Shown in pieces: positions 35,884 through 43,996 of a DNA stretch of 64,000 nucleotides. Both the position numbers and the translations under genes were made by a program. The stretch is from Ahrensia marina (GTDB taxonomy: Bacteria; Pseudomonadota; Alphaproteobacteria; Rhizobiales; Rhizobiaceae): contig NZ_JXMU01000011.1 of the NCBI RefSeq assembly GCF_001293565.1, positions 62,001 through 126,000 on the forward strand. Reading direction: 5' to 3'. Below the pieces are notes generated by a model. The model was not told the DNA's origin. It was given only the letters and a program-made list of their open reading frames with translations, and searched no databases. Positions within the stretch are counted from its first letter, which is position 1; each line of letters opens with the position of its first letter.

Positions 35884-35977
35884 GTTATTTATTGTGCGGT
35901 GTCCTAATGCGTTACCGAATTCCTAAACTAAGAGTTTTATCCTAATCTCAGCAATGTTGGAGGGCTCTGCTTAGAAT

Positions 35978-36541
35978 ATGTCGATTCTAGATGATTGGAT
36001 TGAGCGCGCAGAAACTCCCAAAACACTTGGGGACTGGCCAGCATGGGAGGCTATTGCTCCTCGTGGTCGAGACGCTAAGCACGGTCCTGAAACGCGGCTC
36101 GCCTCGATGCGTTGCGAAAAATATGAGTTCGTGGTGCCATTGGCTACGGCGTCCAGCCTCTTGATCCAAGGTTTAAGGCTCCGAATGTTAGCTCCAAGTC
36201 AAAGAAAAAATGAAGATTTAGTTGCAAATTTGGAATCTCTGTATCAAGGCAAGTTTCGATGTATTGCTCGAATCGAATTCTGGCCGGAATCGCCACATTT
36301 CAATAAGCATTGGAAAAGGCTTGGAATACAAGCAAATGTGCAGGGTTCTCATGTGCATTCTACTCGGCTCAACTCAAGGCTGGGTGAAGATGCGTTTCTC
36401 CCTTTTGAGAACCTGCCTTGCGCAGAACCTATTGATGAGCCCACCTCCTTCAGAGAGGCTGTTAATAAAATTGAGACGATCTATAATATATCAGGTTTAA
36501 AAGAAATCGAGGCGCCGCCATGGAACGATCAGCTCTTTTGA
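35978..36541 (+). CDS. DUF6978-like protein
   Basis: 187 residues. The central part (FRCIARIEFWPESPHFNKHW, then SHVHSTRLNSRLGEDAFLPF) resembles the family now called DUF6978, which is found mostly in mobile elements next to DUF1828 genes. No catalytic motif is obvious, but the S-H-V-H pair could be functional. It overlaps the next gene by 22 bp, indicating co-translation. Position at the attL edge, in the opposite orientation to the phage genes, marks it as cargo. Confidence 0.6.
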   Translation: MSILDDWIERAETPKTLGDWPAWEAIAPRGRDAKHGPETRLASMRCEKYEFVVPLATASSLLIQGLRLRMLAPSQRKNEDLVANLESLYQGKFRCIARIEFWPESPHFNKHWKRLGIQANVQGSHVHSTRLNSRLGEDAFLPFENLPCAEPIDEPTSFREAVNKIETIYNISGLKEIEAPPWNDQLF

Positions 36542-37278
36542 ATAGCAGAGAAGACATCCGCTCCGTCGCTAAAGAATTAGCGAGTTCACTCGCATTCACA
36601 CAGGAGCGTGCTGGACGAGTCAGCGTTGTCACGCCGGTCATTTATCCCGGCGGGGCTAGAGTCGTGCTGACAATCGAACCTTCTCCAGGTGGGTATTTTG
36701 TCAGCGACCTAGGGTCGGCATTCAGGGAAGCTGACATAATGAATGGAGCGTCAATTTTCACTCGGATTGCTCGGCAAACAGCCGCGAAGTTTGACATACG
36801 CTTTGATTCGGAAATGTTTTTTGAGCTAGAAATCCCTGAGGATTCACTCGTTGCTGCAGCTCTCGCCGTTTCCAATGCTTCGCGACATGCTGTAGAGCAG
36901 GTCGCGGAAAGTTTGTCTGAAAAACGTGCTGATCAACAACGTGACGTGCTTTGGCAGAAGCTTGAACGAGCTTTTCGTCCCGAAAGAGTCGAAAAAGATG
37001 TCGAGTATAGAGGCGCGAGTGCTAATTGGAAGTTTGATGCTTTGGTATCATTAGATGGTGGGCGGCGAGGACTGTTTGAACTCGTTCAGCCAAGCCCAGT
37101 TTCAGTAAACTCAGCTATCAGTAAATTTCTTGACGTTTCCGATTTAGACGATCGCAACACTCAACTAAATGCAGTTGTTACTGATCGAGATAAAACTGCT
37201 CATTTGACTTTATTGGGAAGTAGAGCAAACGTTATTCCAATCAATGCAGCGACGGAGCTTTATCTGACTGCGGCTTAG
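36520..37278 (+). CDS. DUF1828-domain protein
   Basis: 252 residues. The N-terminal 95 residues fit DUF1828 (TPVIYPGGARVVLTIEPSPG, then FVSDLGSAFREADIMNGA); the C-terminal half contains EYRGASANWKFDALVSLDGG and GLFELVQPSPVSVNSAI, which recall the restriction-endonuclease-like DUF1829 fold. A D...E-x-V/Q arrangement (D173 in KFDALV, E186 in LFELVQ) would suit a PD-(D/E)XK-type site, but this is inference. Overlaps the DUF6978-like gene. Possible anti-phage or exclusion cargo. Confidence 0.6.
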   Translation: MERSALLNSREDIRSVAKELASSLAFTQERAGRVSVVTPVIYPGGARVVLTIEPSPGGYFVSDLGSAFREADIMNGASIFTRIARQTAAKFDIRFDSEMFFELEIPEDSLVAAALAVSNASRHAVEQVAESLSEKRADQQRDVLWQKLERAFRPERVEKDVEYRGASANWKFDALVSLDGGRRGLFELVQPSPVSVNSAISKFLDVSDLDDRNTQLNAVVTDRDKTAHLTLLGSRANVIPINAATELYLTAA

Positions 37279-37720
37279 TTTTTTGTCTGACAATTAGTTA
37301 TCTGTAAAATAATAGATGCAGATATTTAACAATCCCAAGCAATTGGTCGAGGGTTTCGACCTCAACTTGTCGCTCAATGCCGACAAACGACAAGGACAAA
37401 GTCCACTGCCCTGTCCGAGGCGGTTTTTTGAATAACCCGAGCAAGGCACTGATTGCCATAATTATGCATCGATCATAGTGTGGTATCCGGTCGGCCGATG
37501 ATAAAACTTTCTCTGATAACCGGATTGAACGCCATAGCTGGCGACGAGTCGGGGCTTGGGTGGCATTCGTAATCTCCTTAACTGTCGAATCCACCTGATA
37601 GGAAGTTATTCTCTATGGCTGGATTTCGTCAATTGCGAAGTTCGAGTTTCATTTTCTATTTGACGCGCTTGAAGAGCCAGCGCACACTCCGGCAGAAGTT
37701 CTTTATCGAAGGGAATGAAC
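37279..37720. other. Mostly non-coding stretch in the element
   Basis: A minus-strand frame at 37298-37594 could encode 98 residues (GQWTLSLSFVGIERQVEVET followed by LDQLLGI near its C-terminus). It has no clear ribosome site or recognised family, so I do not call it as a gene. The rest shows no strong structure. It separates the cargo pair from the minus-strand phage genes. Confidence 0.35.
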
Positions 37721-37840
37721 ATGTCCGGCTACGATAAAAATAAGGACTACGGCGGCCCTGCCCCGACATGGTGGGGATCAGCTTTGCTGATACTGGCGAT
37801 CGTGGGCTCTGCAGCGCTGGCGCTGATGTATACGCACTAG
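37721..37840 (+). CDS. 39-residue single-span membrane protein
   Basis: Polar N-terminus (SGYDKNKDYGGPAPTWW) followed by one hydrophobic helix (about 18-36; ALLILAIVGSAALALMY). GAAGGG lies seven bases before the ATG at 37721, an ideal spacing. It reads towards and ends 9 bp short of the nuclease gene. Too short to assign a family. It could be a holin-like, toxin or small regulatory membrane peptide. Confidence 0.55.
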   Translation: MSGYDKNKDYGGPAPTWWGSALLILAIVGSAALALMYTH

Positions 37841-37848
37841 CGCGATAA

Positions 37849-38268
37849 TCAATTGCCGCACCACACCCGCGGCGGGTGCGGCCAGCGAACAGCCAGACGC
37901 TCTGCCAACAACACGTCGCCGGCCATCCGCCCATTGCGCAGCTTTATGCTAACGAGGTCGCGGTTCATACCACCCTTCTCGCCGTGCCAAATGATTGAAT
38001 AACCACCTGACATCAATTGCTGCAGGCGCGCCGTTGCTCGGGCTGCAATCGCGGGCTCTCTCGCGCACTCGGCATGACCGGCATACTCGGGCGTATCCCA
38101 GCCCTTGGCGCGCCATTTGACGCCATTTTGCCAGCCGGTATCACCGTCCACCAAGCAAGTAACCTTGCGGGCTGCGCGATTGCCGCCTTCGCAGAGCGGA
38201 ATCGCAAACGCTGACGACATGACCAAAGTTGGAACAAAGAAAAGAAGAGCAAGAATCAGTTTTTTCAT
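37849..38268 (-). CDS. Secreted micrococcal-nuclease-like protein
   Basis: 139 residues. Signal peptide MKKLILALLFFVPTLVMSS with cleavage near SAFA, then a thermonuclease-like fold: CLVDGDTGW, RAKGWDTPEYAG, A-R-A-T-A-R-L and MNRDLVSIKLRNGRMAGDVL. The catalytic Arg/Glu/Arg set is only partly recognisable, so activity is uncertain. ATG at 38268 overlaps the stop of the SH3 gene as TGATG. Export suggests action in the periplasm or outside. Confidence 0.72.
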   Translation of the reverse strand: MKKLILALLFFVPTLVMSSAFAIPLCEGGNRAARKVTCLVDGDTGWQNGVKWRAKGWDTPEYAGHAECAREPAIAARATARLQQLMSGGYSIIWHGEKGGMNRDLVSIKLRNGRMAGDVLLAERLAVRWPHPPRVWCGN

Positions 38269-38900
38269 CAATTGAAACATATCGGCGATCGGCCGCCTGG
38301 TCGAGACCAAGCACTCCGCCCTCCACAGCGTGCGCCGTTACGCATTCTATCGTACGGGCAATCGCAAGAGCCTGTCCTCGGACTCCTTACGGGTGTACCT
38401 GCCCCACTTCGCGCCACCTTTGCCTTGGGCCTTGGTGTAGAAATAAGGGATTGTGGTTTGGGTACGCCGAGGGCTCGTTCAGTAAGATAATCACCGTGAA
38501 CCCATGCGTTTCGAAAGTTTGAAGGCATTTGAATTTGTCGCCACGCTCCATCGCGTGATGCAACAAGGATCCGCGTTCCCGCCGCAAGTTTACCAACAAT
38601 TTTTGAATCTGTGGTTGGCCTGCTTCTCACATTCAAAGTTGTTGTAACCGACAACGATTGAGAGGGCTCAACCGATACTTTAGGCACTGGCACAGACCGC
38701 TTGGTATCCGGCGTAGGCGCCTGTCTATTTGGTATGGATTTTGGAACTGGATAGCTGACCGTTTCCTGAATCTGTGGGGCTTGCGTAACAGGCGCTCTGT
38801 TTGCTGGCGATTCAGTCGCATCATCACCGTCGCCAATTAAGTAGCCGACTATAAGTGCGCCGATCACAAACCAGCCTGTTTTGCTGCTCGCTTTGCCCAT
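38268..38900 (-). CDS. Membrane-anchored SH3-domain protein with Cys-rich tail
   Basis: 210 residues. One N-terminal transmembrane helix (about 9-23), a proline-rich linker, a bacterial SH3 domain (about 86-142; TLNVRSRPTTDSKIVGKL ... WVHGDYL) and a tail CDCPYDRMRNGARCGGRSAW followed by SRPGG. This tail is often found on or beside secreted SNase-like nucleases. It is coupled to the nuclease gene by TGATG, so the two probably act together at the cell surface. Confidence 0.78.
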   Translation of the reverse strand: MGKASSKTGWFVIGALIVGYLIGDGDDATESPANRAPVTQAPQIQETVSYPVPKSIPNRQAPTPDTKRSVPVPKVSVEPSQSLSVTTTLNVRSRPTTDSKIVGKLAAGTRILVASRDGAWRQIQMPSNFRNAWVHGDYLTERALGVPKPQSLISTPRPKAKVARSGAGTPVRSPRTGSCDCPYDRMRNGARCGGRSAWSRPGGRSPICFN

Positions 38901-38983
38901 ATAGCCATCCCCCGCAGAAAGCTAACACGGAAGCTGATTAGCACAATAGGCTATTTAATTTCGATGCCACATGGATGAAGTCG

Positions 38984-39472
38984 TCAGGTTATTTGGATAT
39001 TCTTTGCTATGAGACCGTTGGCGATCGCTCTGGCGGCAAAGTGCGATCTGTTGCGCAGTTGGCGCTCTGTTATGCACTGAAAGCGTGCGACACACTTGAC
39101 AGGCATTTCCTTTGCTTTGGCAAGCGAGCGGGCGCACAGCGCCCTCGCCTCGGCACTGTAACCGCGCAGGAATTGGATTGGCCATGCCAAGACAATTTCC
39201 ATTTGAGCTATTTCGGCGGGTGTTGGGCGCGGTCGATAGATGATGCGCTTCTCGGGCTGCTCACTGTCAACCTGCGCCACAAGGTCTTCAAAAGTCGCCG
39301 CATATTCAGGCCACGCATTGGCGTGTCCGCGAGGTCCTGTGCGCTCGCGTGGTAGCGCGAGCAGTGTCATGTAGGCTTCGATCATCAGACGTTCGACGTG
39401 TTCTGGCGTCCACTCTGGCGGCGTGTAGACCTCGTCAAGATCGTCCCGAAAGGGATGCGCGGGAAAGCCCAT
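38984..39472 (-). CDS. Phage-type hypothetical protein (DUF6362-like)
   Basis: 162 residues, with W-T-P-E-H-V-E-R-L-M near the start and a possible helix-turn-helix in the C-terminal third (VKCVARFQCITERQLRNRS). The pattern recalls DUF6362 proteins of alphaproteobacterial prophages. A strong GGAGG site precedes the ATG. Role unknown. Confidence 0.55.
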   Translation of the reverse strand: MGFPAHPFRDDLDEVYTPPEWTPEHVERLMIEAYMTLLALPRERTGPRGHANAWPEYAATFEDLVAQVDSEQPEKRIIYRPRPTPAEIAQMEIVLAWPIQFLRGYSAEARALCARSLAKAKEMPVKCVARFQCITERQLRNRSHFAARAIANGLIAKNIQIT

Positions 39473-39494
39473 TTATTGTCCTCCAAGAACTTGT

Positions 39495-39854
39495 TTAGTC
39501 GATCATGTCATTCAGCGCCGAGACAACGATCGCTTCCATCAATTTGATTTCGCGCGCATCTTCATCACCGTCTGGCACAAAGAAGGCGAAAGCAGCCGCC
39601 TTGGCTTTAATCTGCTTCGTTTCTTGCGATTTAGCGGGGATACGCGCCATGAGTCCGCATAAATCGTATAAATCATCTGAGATGGTTTTGATCCTTGCCC
39701 AGCGGTCTTTGGTGCTGTTTTTGAAGGCTTTGTCTGTCGCCTTGTCCATTTTTTTGCTCAACCGCTCGAAGTCACGACCATAACTTTTGAGTAACAGCTC
39801 GCTCGTGGTGTTCGATTTCGGCTGGGCGGCAGTTCGTGGGTTTTCGATCAACAT
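39495..39854 (-). CDS. Phage-type hypothetical protein
   Basis: 119 residues, mostly helical and charged (LLLKSYGRDFERLSKKMDKA). Family not recognised. Start placed at 39854, where GGAA lies six bases upstream, rather than 39875. Lies between the DUF6362-like gene and the decoration-protein gene, where a lambda-like phage would have its major capsid gene. It is far too short to be a capsid protein. Confidence 0.6.
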   Translation of the reverse strand: MLIENPRTAAQPKSNTTSELLLKSYGRDFERLSKKMDKATDKAFKNSTKDRWARIKTISDDLYDLCGLMARIPAKSQETKQIKAKAAAFAFFVPDGDEDAREIKLMEAIVVSALNDMID

Positions 39855-40074
39855 TTTGGTTTCCTTACATTGCATATTGATGATGAGAACATGCTGCCAA
39901 GTGTCTGAAAAACAGTCAATTTACGGGATTTGCTAATATTTCACGGCTGGGCTGTGCGGATATTGTTGCAAATGCTGGATTGACTGGCATTGGCCTTAAT
40001 AAATGATGCTAATCTTAAATTAGCGAACCTTGCTAACCGAAACGGCTGGCAAGACTCGCTGATTCTGTATGCAG

Positions 40075-40446
40075 CTATCTCGGAATGATCCCGATGTTTA
40101 TTAGCTGTAGCTGCGCGGTCGTTTTTAGTTCGTCAGTGGTGAAGCCAGCGCCGAATATTAGCACTGGCTTCTTGACCTCTGCGTCACGCACCAGCGCGAC
40201 CGCTTTTGCAGAATTCACGCTTGCGTCAGTTCGGTATAGAAGAACAGCAGCCGCAACCTCACTGCCGTCTACTGCGTCCGGGTCGGCGGGCACATATTCT
40301 TTGGAACTGCTGACTTGTCCGAGAACAGTTCCAGCATCTAAGTCACCTGCCCCAGCGGCGATTGTGATTGTGTCACGCGAGCGATAGCCGTTGGCCTCAG
40401 AGAGAACAACTTCAAGGTCGCGAGCGCGTTCAGTCATTGTAGACAT
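40075..40446 (-). CDS. Head decoration protein (lambda gpD-like)
   Basis: 123 residues matching the head-decoration family: SEANGYRSRDTITIAAGAGD near the start, then DLDAGTVLGQV and VAAAVLLYRTDAS and the C-terminal L-x-L-I-N-I-G-I-I-P-R. Trimers of such proteins cement the expanded capsid at its three-fold sites. GGAA lies seven bases before the ATG. The scaffold-like gene is directly upstream, as Nu3 and D are in lambda, but no major capsid gene follows. Confidence 0.82.
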   Translation of the reverse strand: MSTMTERARDLEVVLSEANGYRSRDTITIAAGAGDLDAGTVLGQVSSSKEYVPADPDAVDGSEVAAAVLLYRTDASVNSAKAVALVRDAEVKKPVLIFGAGFTTDELKTTAQLQLINIGIIPR

Positions 40447-40464
40447 GGGAGTTTCCTTTATCTT

Positions 40465-40911
40465 TTATCGCTGCCCGTCGAACGGTTCGGCCTTCGCCTT
40501 TCTTCGGCTTGCAAACACTTCTGAGGCATTCGGCAATGTGTTGGCTGTTTCAGACGCTTGAGACTGCTGTCCGCTTGATAACAGCTCACCCAGCGCGTCT
40601 GTGCCATTGAGACGATTTTGCAGGCTGGCGGGATTGTTCGCCGGTGCTTCTGCGTTGCCGGTCTTGAGAGCAAATTCGATCACCTTGTCCGCCGACATAT
40701 CAGGCGCGTCAGCTGCAAGCGTTAGCGCTGCTTTGAAGGCAGACGCATTTTCAGCCAGCTTGTTGGAGTTGGCGATCGATAGGATGCGGGCGCGTTCGGC
40801 ATTGGCACCCACTTTTTGACCGTCAGCATGACTGGCGGCGATCGCATCGTCTGCGTCTGCCTTCATGGCGACTTGGCCGCCGGCATCGGAAGAATAGAAA
40901 TAATCTAGCAT
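40465..40911 (-). CDS. Nu3-like scaffold (C-terminal part of a phage S49 protease-scaffold)
   Basis: 148 residues. GANAERARILSIANSNKLAE and the following A-L-T-L-A-A-D-A-P-D-M-S segment match the scaffold portion at the end of phage S49 prohead proteases. The protease domain with its Ser-Lys dyad is absent. AGGA six bases before the ATG shows independent translation, as for lambda Nu3, which starts inside gene C. Here the upstream protease sequence is simply not present. Confidence 0.72.
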   Translation of the reverse strand: MLDYFYSSDAGGQVAMKADADDAIAASHADGQKVGANAERARILSIANSNKLAENASAFKAALTLAADAPDMSADKVIEFALKTGNAEAPANNPASLQNRLNGTDALGELLSSGQQSQASETANTLPNASEVFASRRKAKAEPFDGQR

Positions 40912-40982
40912 TTTAAAGTCCTTCTCAGTTGGTTTTCTTGGAGGGGGAATCAGGCACGCTGCGCTCGGCTACAATCTCATCA

Positions 40983-41234
40983 TCAGACATACGGGTTCAC
41001 GACTTGTTCAAGAATTTCTATGATTGAATCGTCGGTCTTAGGTAAAGCAACGTGCAGTTCACGTGCTAACTTGGACAGATATTCGTCCAGCGCGAGCAGC
41101 GATGCTATAATGTTTGCTTCTTCCTGTTTTGGCGAAGTATCTGATGCTGGGAGCAGTTCTGAATAGAGCTGCGCAGTGTTTTCGAGGTTATTCTTTAAAA
41201 GAATAATGCTCTCGTTTATAGATTTCGAGCTCAT
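40983..41234 (-). CDS. Small helical phage protein
   Basis: 83 residues, helical and acidic (SKSINESIILLKNNLENTAQ at the start, then EANIIASLLALDEYLSKLAR). Start at 41234 has GGAG nine bases upstream; the longer frame from 41276 would overlap the tape measure gene. No family recognised. Confidence 0.6.
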   Translation of the reverse strand: MSSKSINESIILLKNNLENTAQLYSELLPASDTSPKQEEANIIASLLALDEYLSKLARELHVALPKTDDSIIEILEQVVNPYV

Positions 41235-41260
41235 TGGTTTTATCTCCATTTTGCGCTTTT

Positions 41261-43726
41261 TTAAGCAACACTCCATTCTTGGTCGAATTGACCGCCTGCC
41301 AGCGCATCAGCCTGCATCTCACCAAGCTTTTGATTAATGCGTTCTGCCAGCGCCTCAGCGCTTTCGCCGGGCTGTTGGTAGATGGCGATCGTCACACCGC
41401 CCATATTGACCACAGCTCCACCGCCGGCCATTTTCGCTGTATTGGCAGCGTTGTGGACATAACCGTTTTTATTAGCAGTAATCAGTTCAGGGCCGCGCTC
41501 ACCGGTCAGGTATGTGCTGCCGCGGTAAATTGGCCCGCCGCTCGCGCGTGCGCCTGCAATCCCGCTCTGCGGGCCGCGAACAGTTACACCGGGCAACGAA
41601 CGCATTCCCTGCGCAGCTTTGGATAATTTCAAATTAAAAGAATCAAGGCTCGAGCTGTCGATATTCGGCCTAACCGACAGTTCGTTGAAAGACCGGATTT
41701 GATCTTCTAATTGAGCGGCTTTTTGCTGCAAAGGACGCACAAGGTTTTCGGCGTGTTCTGGCAGTTTTGATGTCTCTCGAATCTGCTGAATTTTGGCATA
41801 CACCGCATCAAGCTCTGATTTCATATTATCAACAGCTGCCTGATCTTCAGGCGTGTAATACTTGCCGCCTATAACACCGCCCAGCGCATCGGCGCCTTCG
41901 CCGGCTTTCGATCCAAGCCATGCACCAGCGCCAGCCGCACCCGCCCAACGCAGCAACCAGCCATATTTTGCCAACCCCGCAAACGGACCGCCGCGCGCAG
42001 CACCTTTTCCCGCACCGCCGGTTGCAACGCCGCCGCCTGCAACGGCAGCACCGCCACCCAATGCCTGCAATACTCTCAGGCCACCCTTCAAGATACTGAA
42101 CGCCGCAGATACACCGGTGATGAAGGCTAAGCCTCGCCCCAGTTTCATCAAAGCCGATGCCATGATTGACACACCAAGAGCCGAAGCCGTTAGCGTAAGT
42201 CCATAACCGCCAAGCTGTCCGAGCGACTCGGCGACACTTCCTGGTTTCAGTCCAATAAAACGTTCTGCTTTTGCAGTGAACTCACCAGCAGCCTCTCCAA
42301 AATTTTTCAGAGTATCTCCGAAAGTCTGAAAGTCCGCCGCAATGGCAGACAAGCTTGTTTGCTTCTCACGGCGGAACATTTCCGAAATCCAGATATCGCC
42401 GGTGTCAGGCACATCCTTGCCAAACACGAAGTCATGGAGTGATTTTAGACCGCTATTGAGCGCGTCAACGCCAGCCGCCGCATCATCAAAGCCTAAGCCC
42501 GCAGCAAAGCCGTCCATGCCGGCACCGATCTTGTCAAACAGTGTCGTACGATCGCTCAATGTGGCGAGTGTGTTAACAATTTTGTCTGAAAACGCGACAA
42601 TCGGCGGCAGCAATTTAGAGCCAAACATTGCGCCGATATTGGATATATTGTTGCCGAGAACTTTGAGCTTTTGCTCTGTGGTATTGGCGAACAACTCAAA
42701 GGTTTTGTTGACCGAACCTGCCGCGTTTTTGGCATCGGATAGCTTATCCAAACGGCCAACAATCGTATCTATGTTCTCCGTAATTGCAGCCGCATCGTCG
42801 CCATATTCAAGGCCAAACATGTCGAGGAAAAGACCGGCGCGGGATTCCGCATCCATCTTTTTCGCCATCTTAAACAGGTCTTTCATGGCCTCGACAGGCG
42901 TGTCGTAGAATTTCTTTTGGAGTTTGAGCGAGTATCCCTTGCCGCCGACCTTATCGAGCGCCTCACGTGCTTTCTTGTTTTTAGAGATCGTGCCCATTTT
43001 GGTCATCATGGCATTCATGCCGGTACCGGCCTTAGACGATTCAATACCGATCTCGTTCAAGCTCGCACCAAAGGCAGCAAGTTGATCGGCCGTCACGCCG
43101 AATGTTTTGCCCGTCGCCGCAGTGCGGATGAGAAAATCAATGACTTTTTGTTCGGATGTTCCCGCGCTGTCGGCCGTATAGTTGATTGTATCGGCAAGGC
43201 CGCGCAACTGCGCCATATCAAGCCCGAACGCGTTCTTGAGCTGCGACAAGCTGTTTGCGGTGTCTTCTGGCATCATATCGAAGGCGACCGCTGCCTTGGC
43301 ACCGAGCAATGCAAACTCTTCGAGGTCTTTGTTGGCAATGCCGAACTGAGCTGCTTGAGCAACCAGCGTTGCGATCTCGGTACGTGCCAGTGGCATCGAG
43401 TTGGACAGCTCTGTAATCCGGCGTTCCATCACACCCAGCTCACGTGCGCTGAGTGTCGATTTCTTAGCAACGTCAGCCATTGCGGTTTCGAACTTCATTG
43501 CATTGCGGATTGAACCGCCAATGCCGACACCGACGCCGATATATCCCGCACCAAGTAGCGCGAGATTCCTGATTTGACTACCAACCATTGCGCCCGTCGC
43601 GGCCTGCGATCGGGCAAAGCCTGATGATTGCCGGCGCAACGACCCCAACGAACGGCCAATCCCACGCGCTTTAGCACTAACTCCGTCCCGCATCGAGAGC
43701 ACTAATTCTGATCTCAAGCTTGCCAT
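41261..43726 (-). CDS. Phage tail tape measure protein
   Basis: 821 residues. The tape-measure core (about 75-330: FETAMADVAKKSTLSARELG, FGIANKDLEEFALLGAKAAV, TADSAGTSEQKVIDFLIRTA, IGIESSKAGTGMNAMMTKMG) fixes tail length in siphophages and contractile phages. A hydrophobic Gly/Ala-rich region follows (about 500-600), and a C-terminal GERGPELI segment is common at the end of these proteins. AGAGGA precedes the ATG. No tail tube, chaperone or baseplate genes accompany it. Confidence 0.92.
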   Translation of the reverse strand: MASLRSELVLSMRDGVSAKARGIGRSLGSLRRQSSGFARSQAATGAMVGSQIRNLALLGAGYIGVGVGIGGSIRNAMKFETAMADVAKKSTLSARELGVMERRITELSNSMPLARTEIATLVAQAAQFGIANKDLEEFALLGAKAAVAFDMMPEDTANSLSQLKNAFGLDMAQLRGLADTINYTADSAGTSEQKVIDFLIRTAATGKTFGVTADQLAAFGASLNEIGIESSKAGTGMNAMMTKMGTISKNKKAREALDKVGGKGYSLKLQKKFYDTPVEAMKDLFKMAKKMDAESRAGLFLDMFGLEYGDDAAAITENIDTIVGRLDKLSDAKNAAGSVNKTFELFANTTEQKLKVLGNNISNIGAMFGSKLLPPIVAFSDKIVNTLATLSDRTTLFDKIGAGMDGFAAGLGFDDAAAGVDALNSGLKSLHDFVFGKDVPDTGDIWISEMFRREKQTSLSAIAADFQTFGDTLKNFGEAAGEFTAKAERFIGLKPGSVAESLGQLGGYGLTLTASALGVSIMASALMKLGRGLAFITGVSAAFSILKGGLRVLQALGGGAAVAGGGVATGGAGKGAARGGPFAGLAKYGWLLRWAGAAGAGAWLGSKAGEGADALGGVIGGKYYTPEDQAAVDNMKSELDAVYAKIQQIRETSKLPEHAENLVRPLQQKAAQLEDQIRSFNELSVRPNIDSSSLDSFNLKLSKAAQGMRSLPGVTVRGPQSGIAGARASGGPIYRGSTYLTGERGPELITANKNGYVHNAANTAKMAGGGAVVNMGGVTIAIYQQPGESAEALAERINQKLGEMQADALAGGQFDQEWSVA

Positions 43727-43996
43727 TTAATGGTCCTCTTCAAGAAAATGTGAATCTGGGTGCGACGCGGACATTTTCATTTTTCGCTATGTCGCACTTT
43801 TTGATTCAAAATCCTTATTTTACTCAGTATCTGGTCTGAAAATCGGGACCGGACTCGCAAAAACCCAAATCTGAAAAACACGCGATATTCGGGCCGCAGC
43901 GCCCCCGCGTCTCTTCCTTTTTGCTCAAAAGGGACCCAGCCGGGGGGTGGGCAGGCAGCTGGAGACTTCCAAGAACAGCCGCCTGCCCGCTGCGCG
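43727..43996. other. Non-coding GC-rich region of the element, with inverted repeats
   Basis: Between the tape measure and coiled-coil genes. It contains GTGCGAC ... GTCGCAC (43760-43766 and 43791-43797), a dyad GGTC-TGAAAATCGG-GACC (43833-43850) similar to the iteron-like units at 45852-45945, and GC-rich runs around 43880-43960. An 85-codon minus-strand frame here looks spurious. The region could be a packaging (cos) site or control region; this is inference. Confidence 0.4.
43760..43797. repeat. 7-bp inverted repeat
   Basis: GTGCGAC and GTCGCAC are perfect complements 24 bases apart, immediately upstream of the tape measure gene. It could be an operator or an RNA hairpin in the late transcript. 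Confidence 0.5.

Noticed and set aside
37298-37594. Minus-strand frame of 98 codons in the element
   Set aside because: The C-terminal part looks protein-like, but there is no ribosome site, family or coupling; recorded only as part of the mostly non-coding stretch.
42917-43513. Plus-strand frame of 198 codons inside the tape measure gene
   Set aside because: Antisense of a strongly supported tape measure gene, no start signal.
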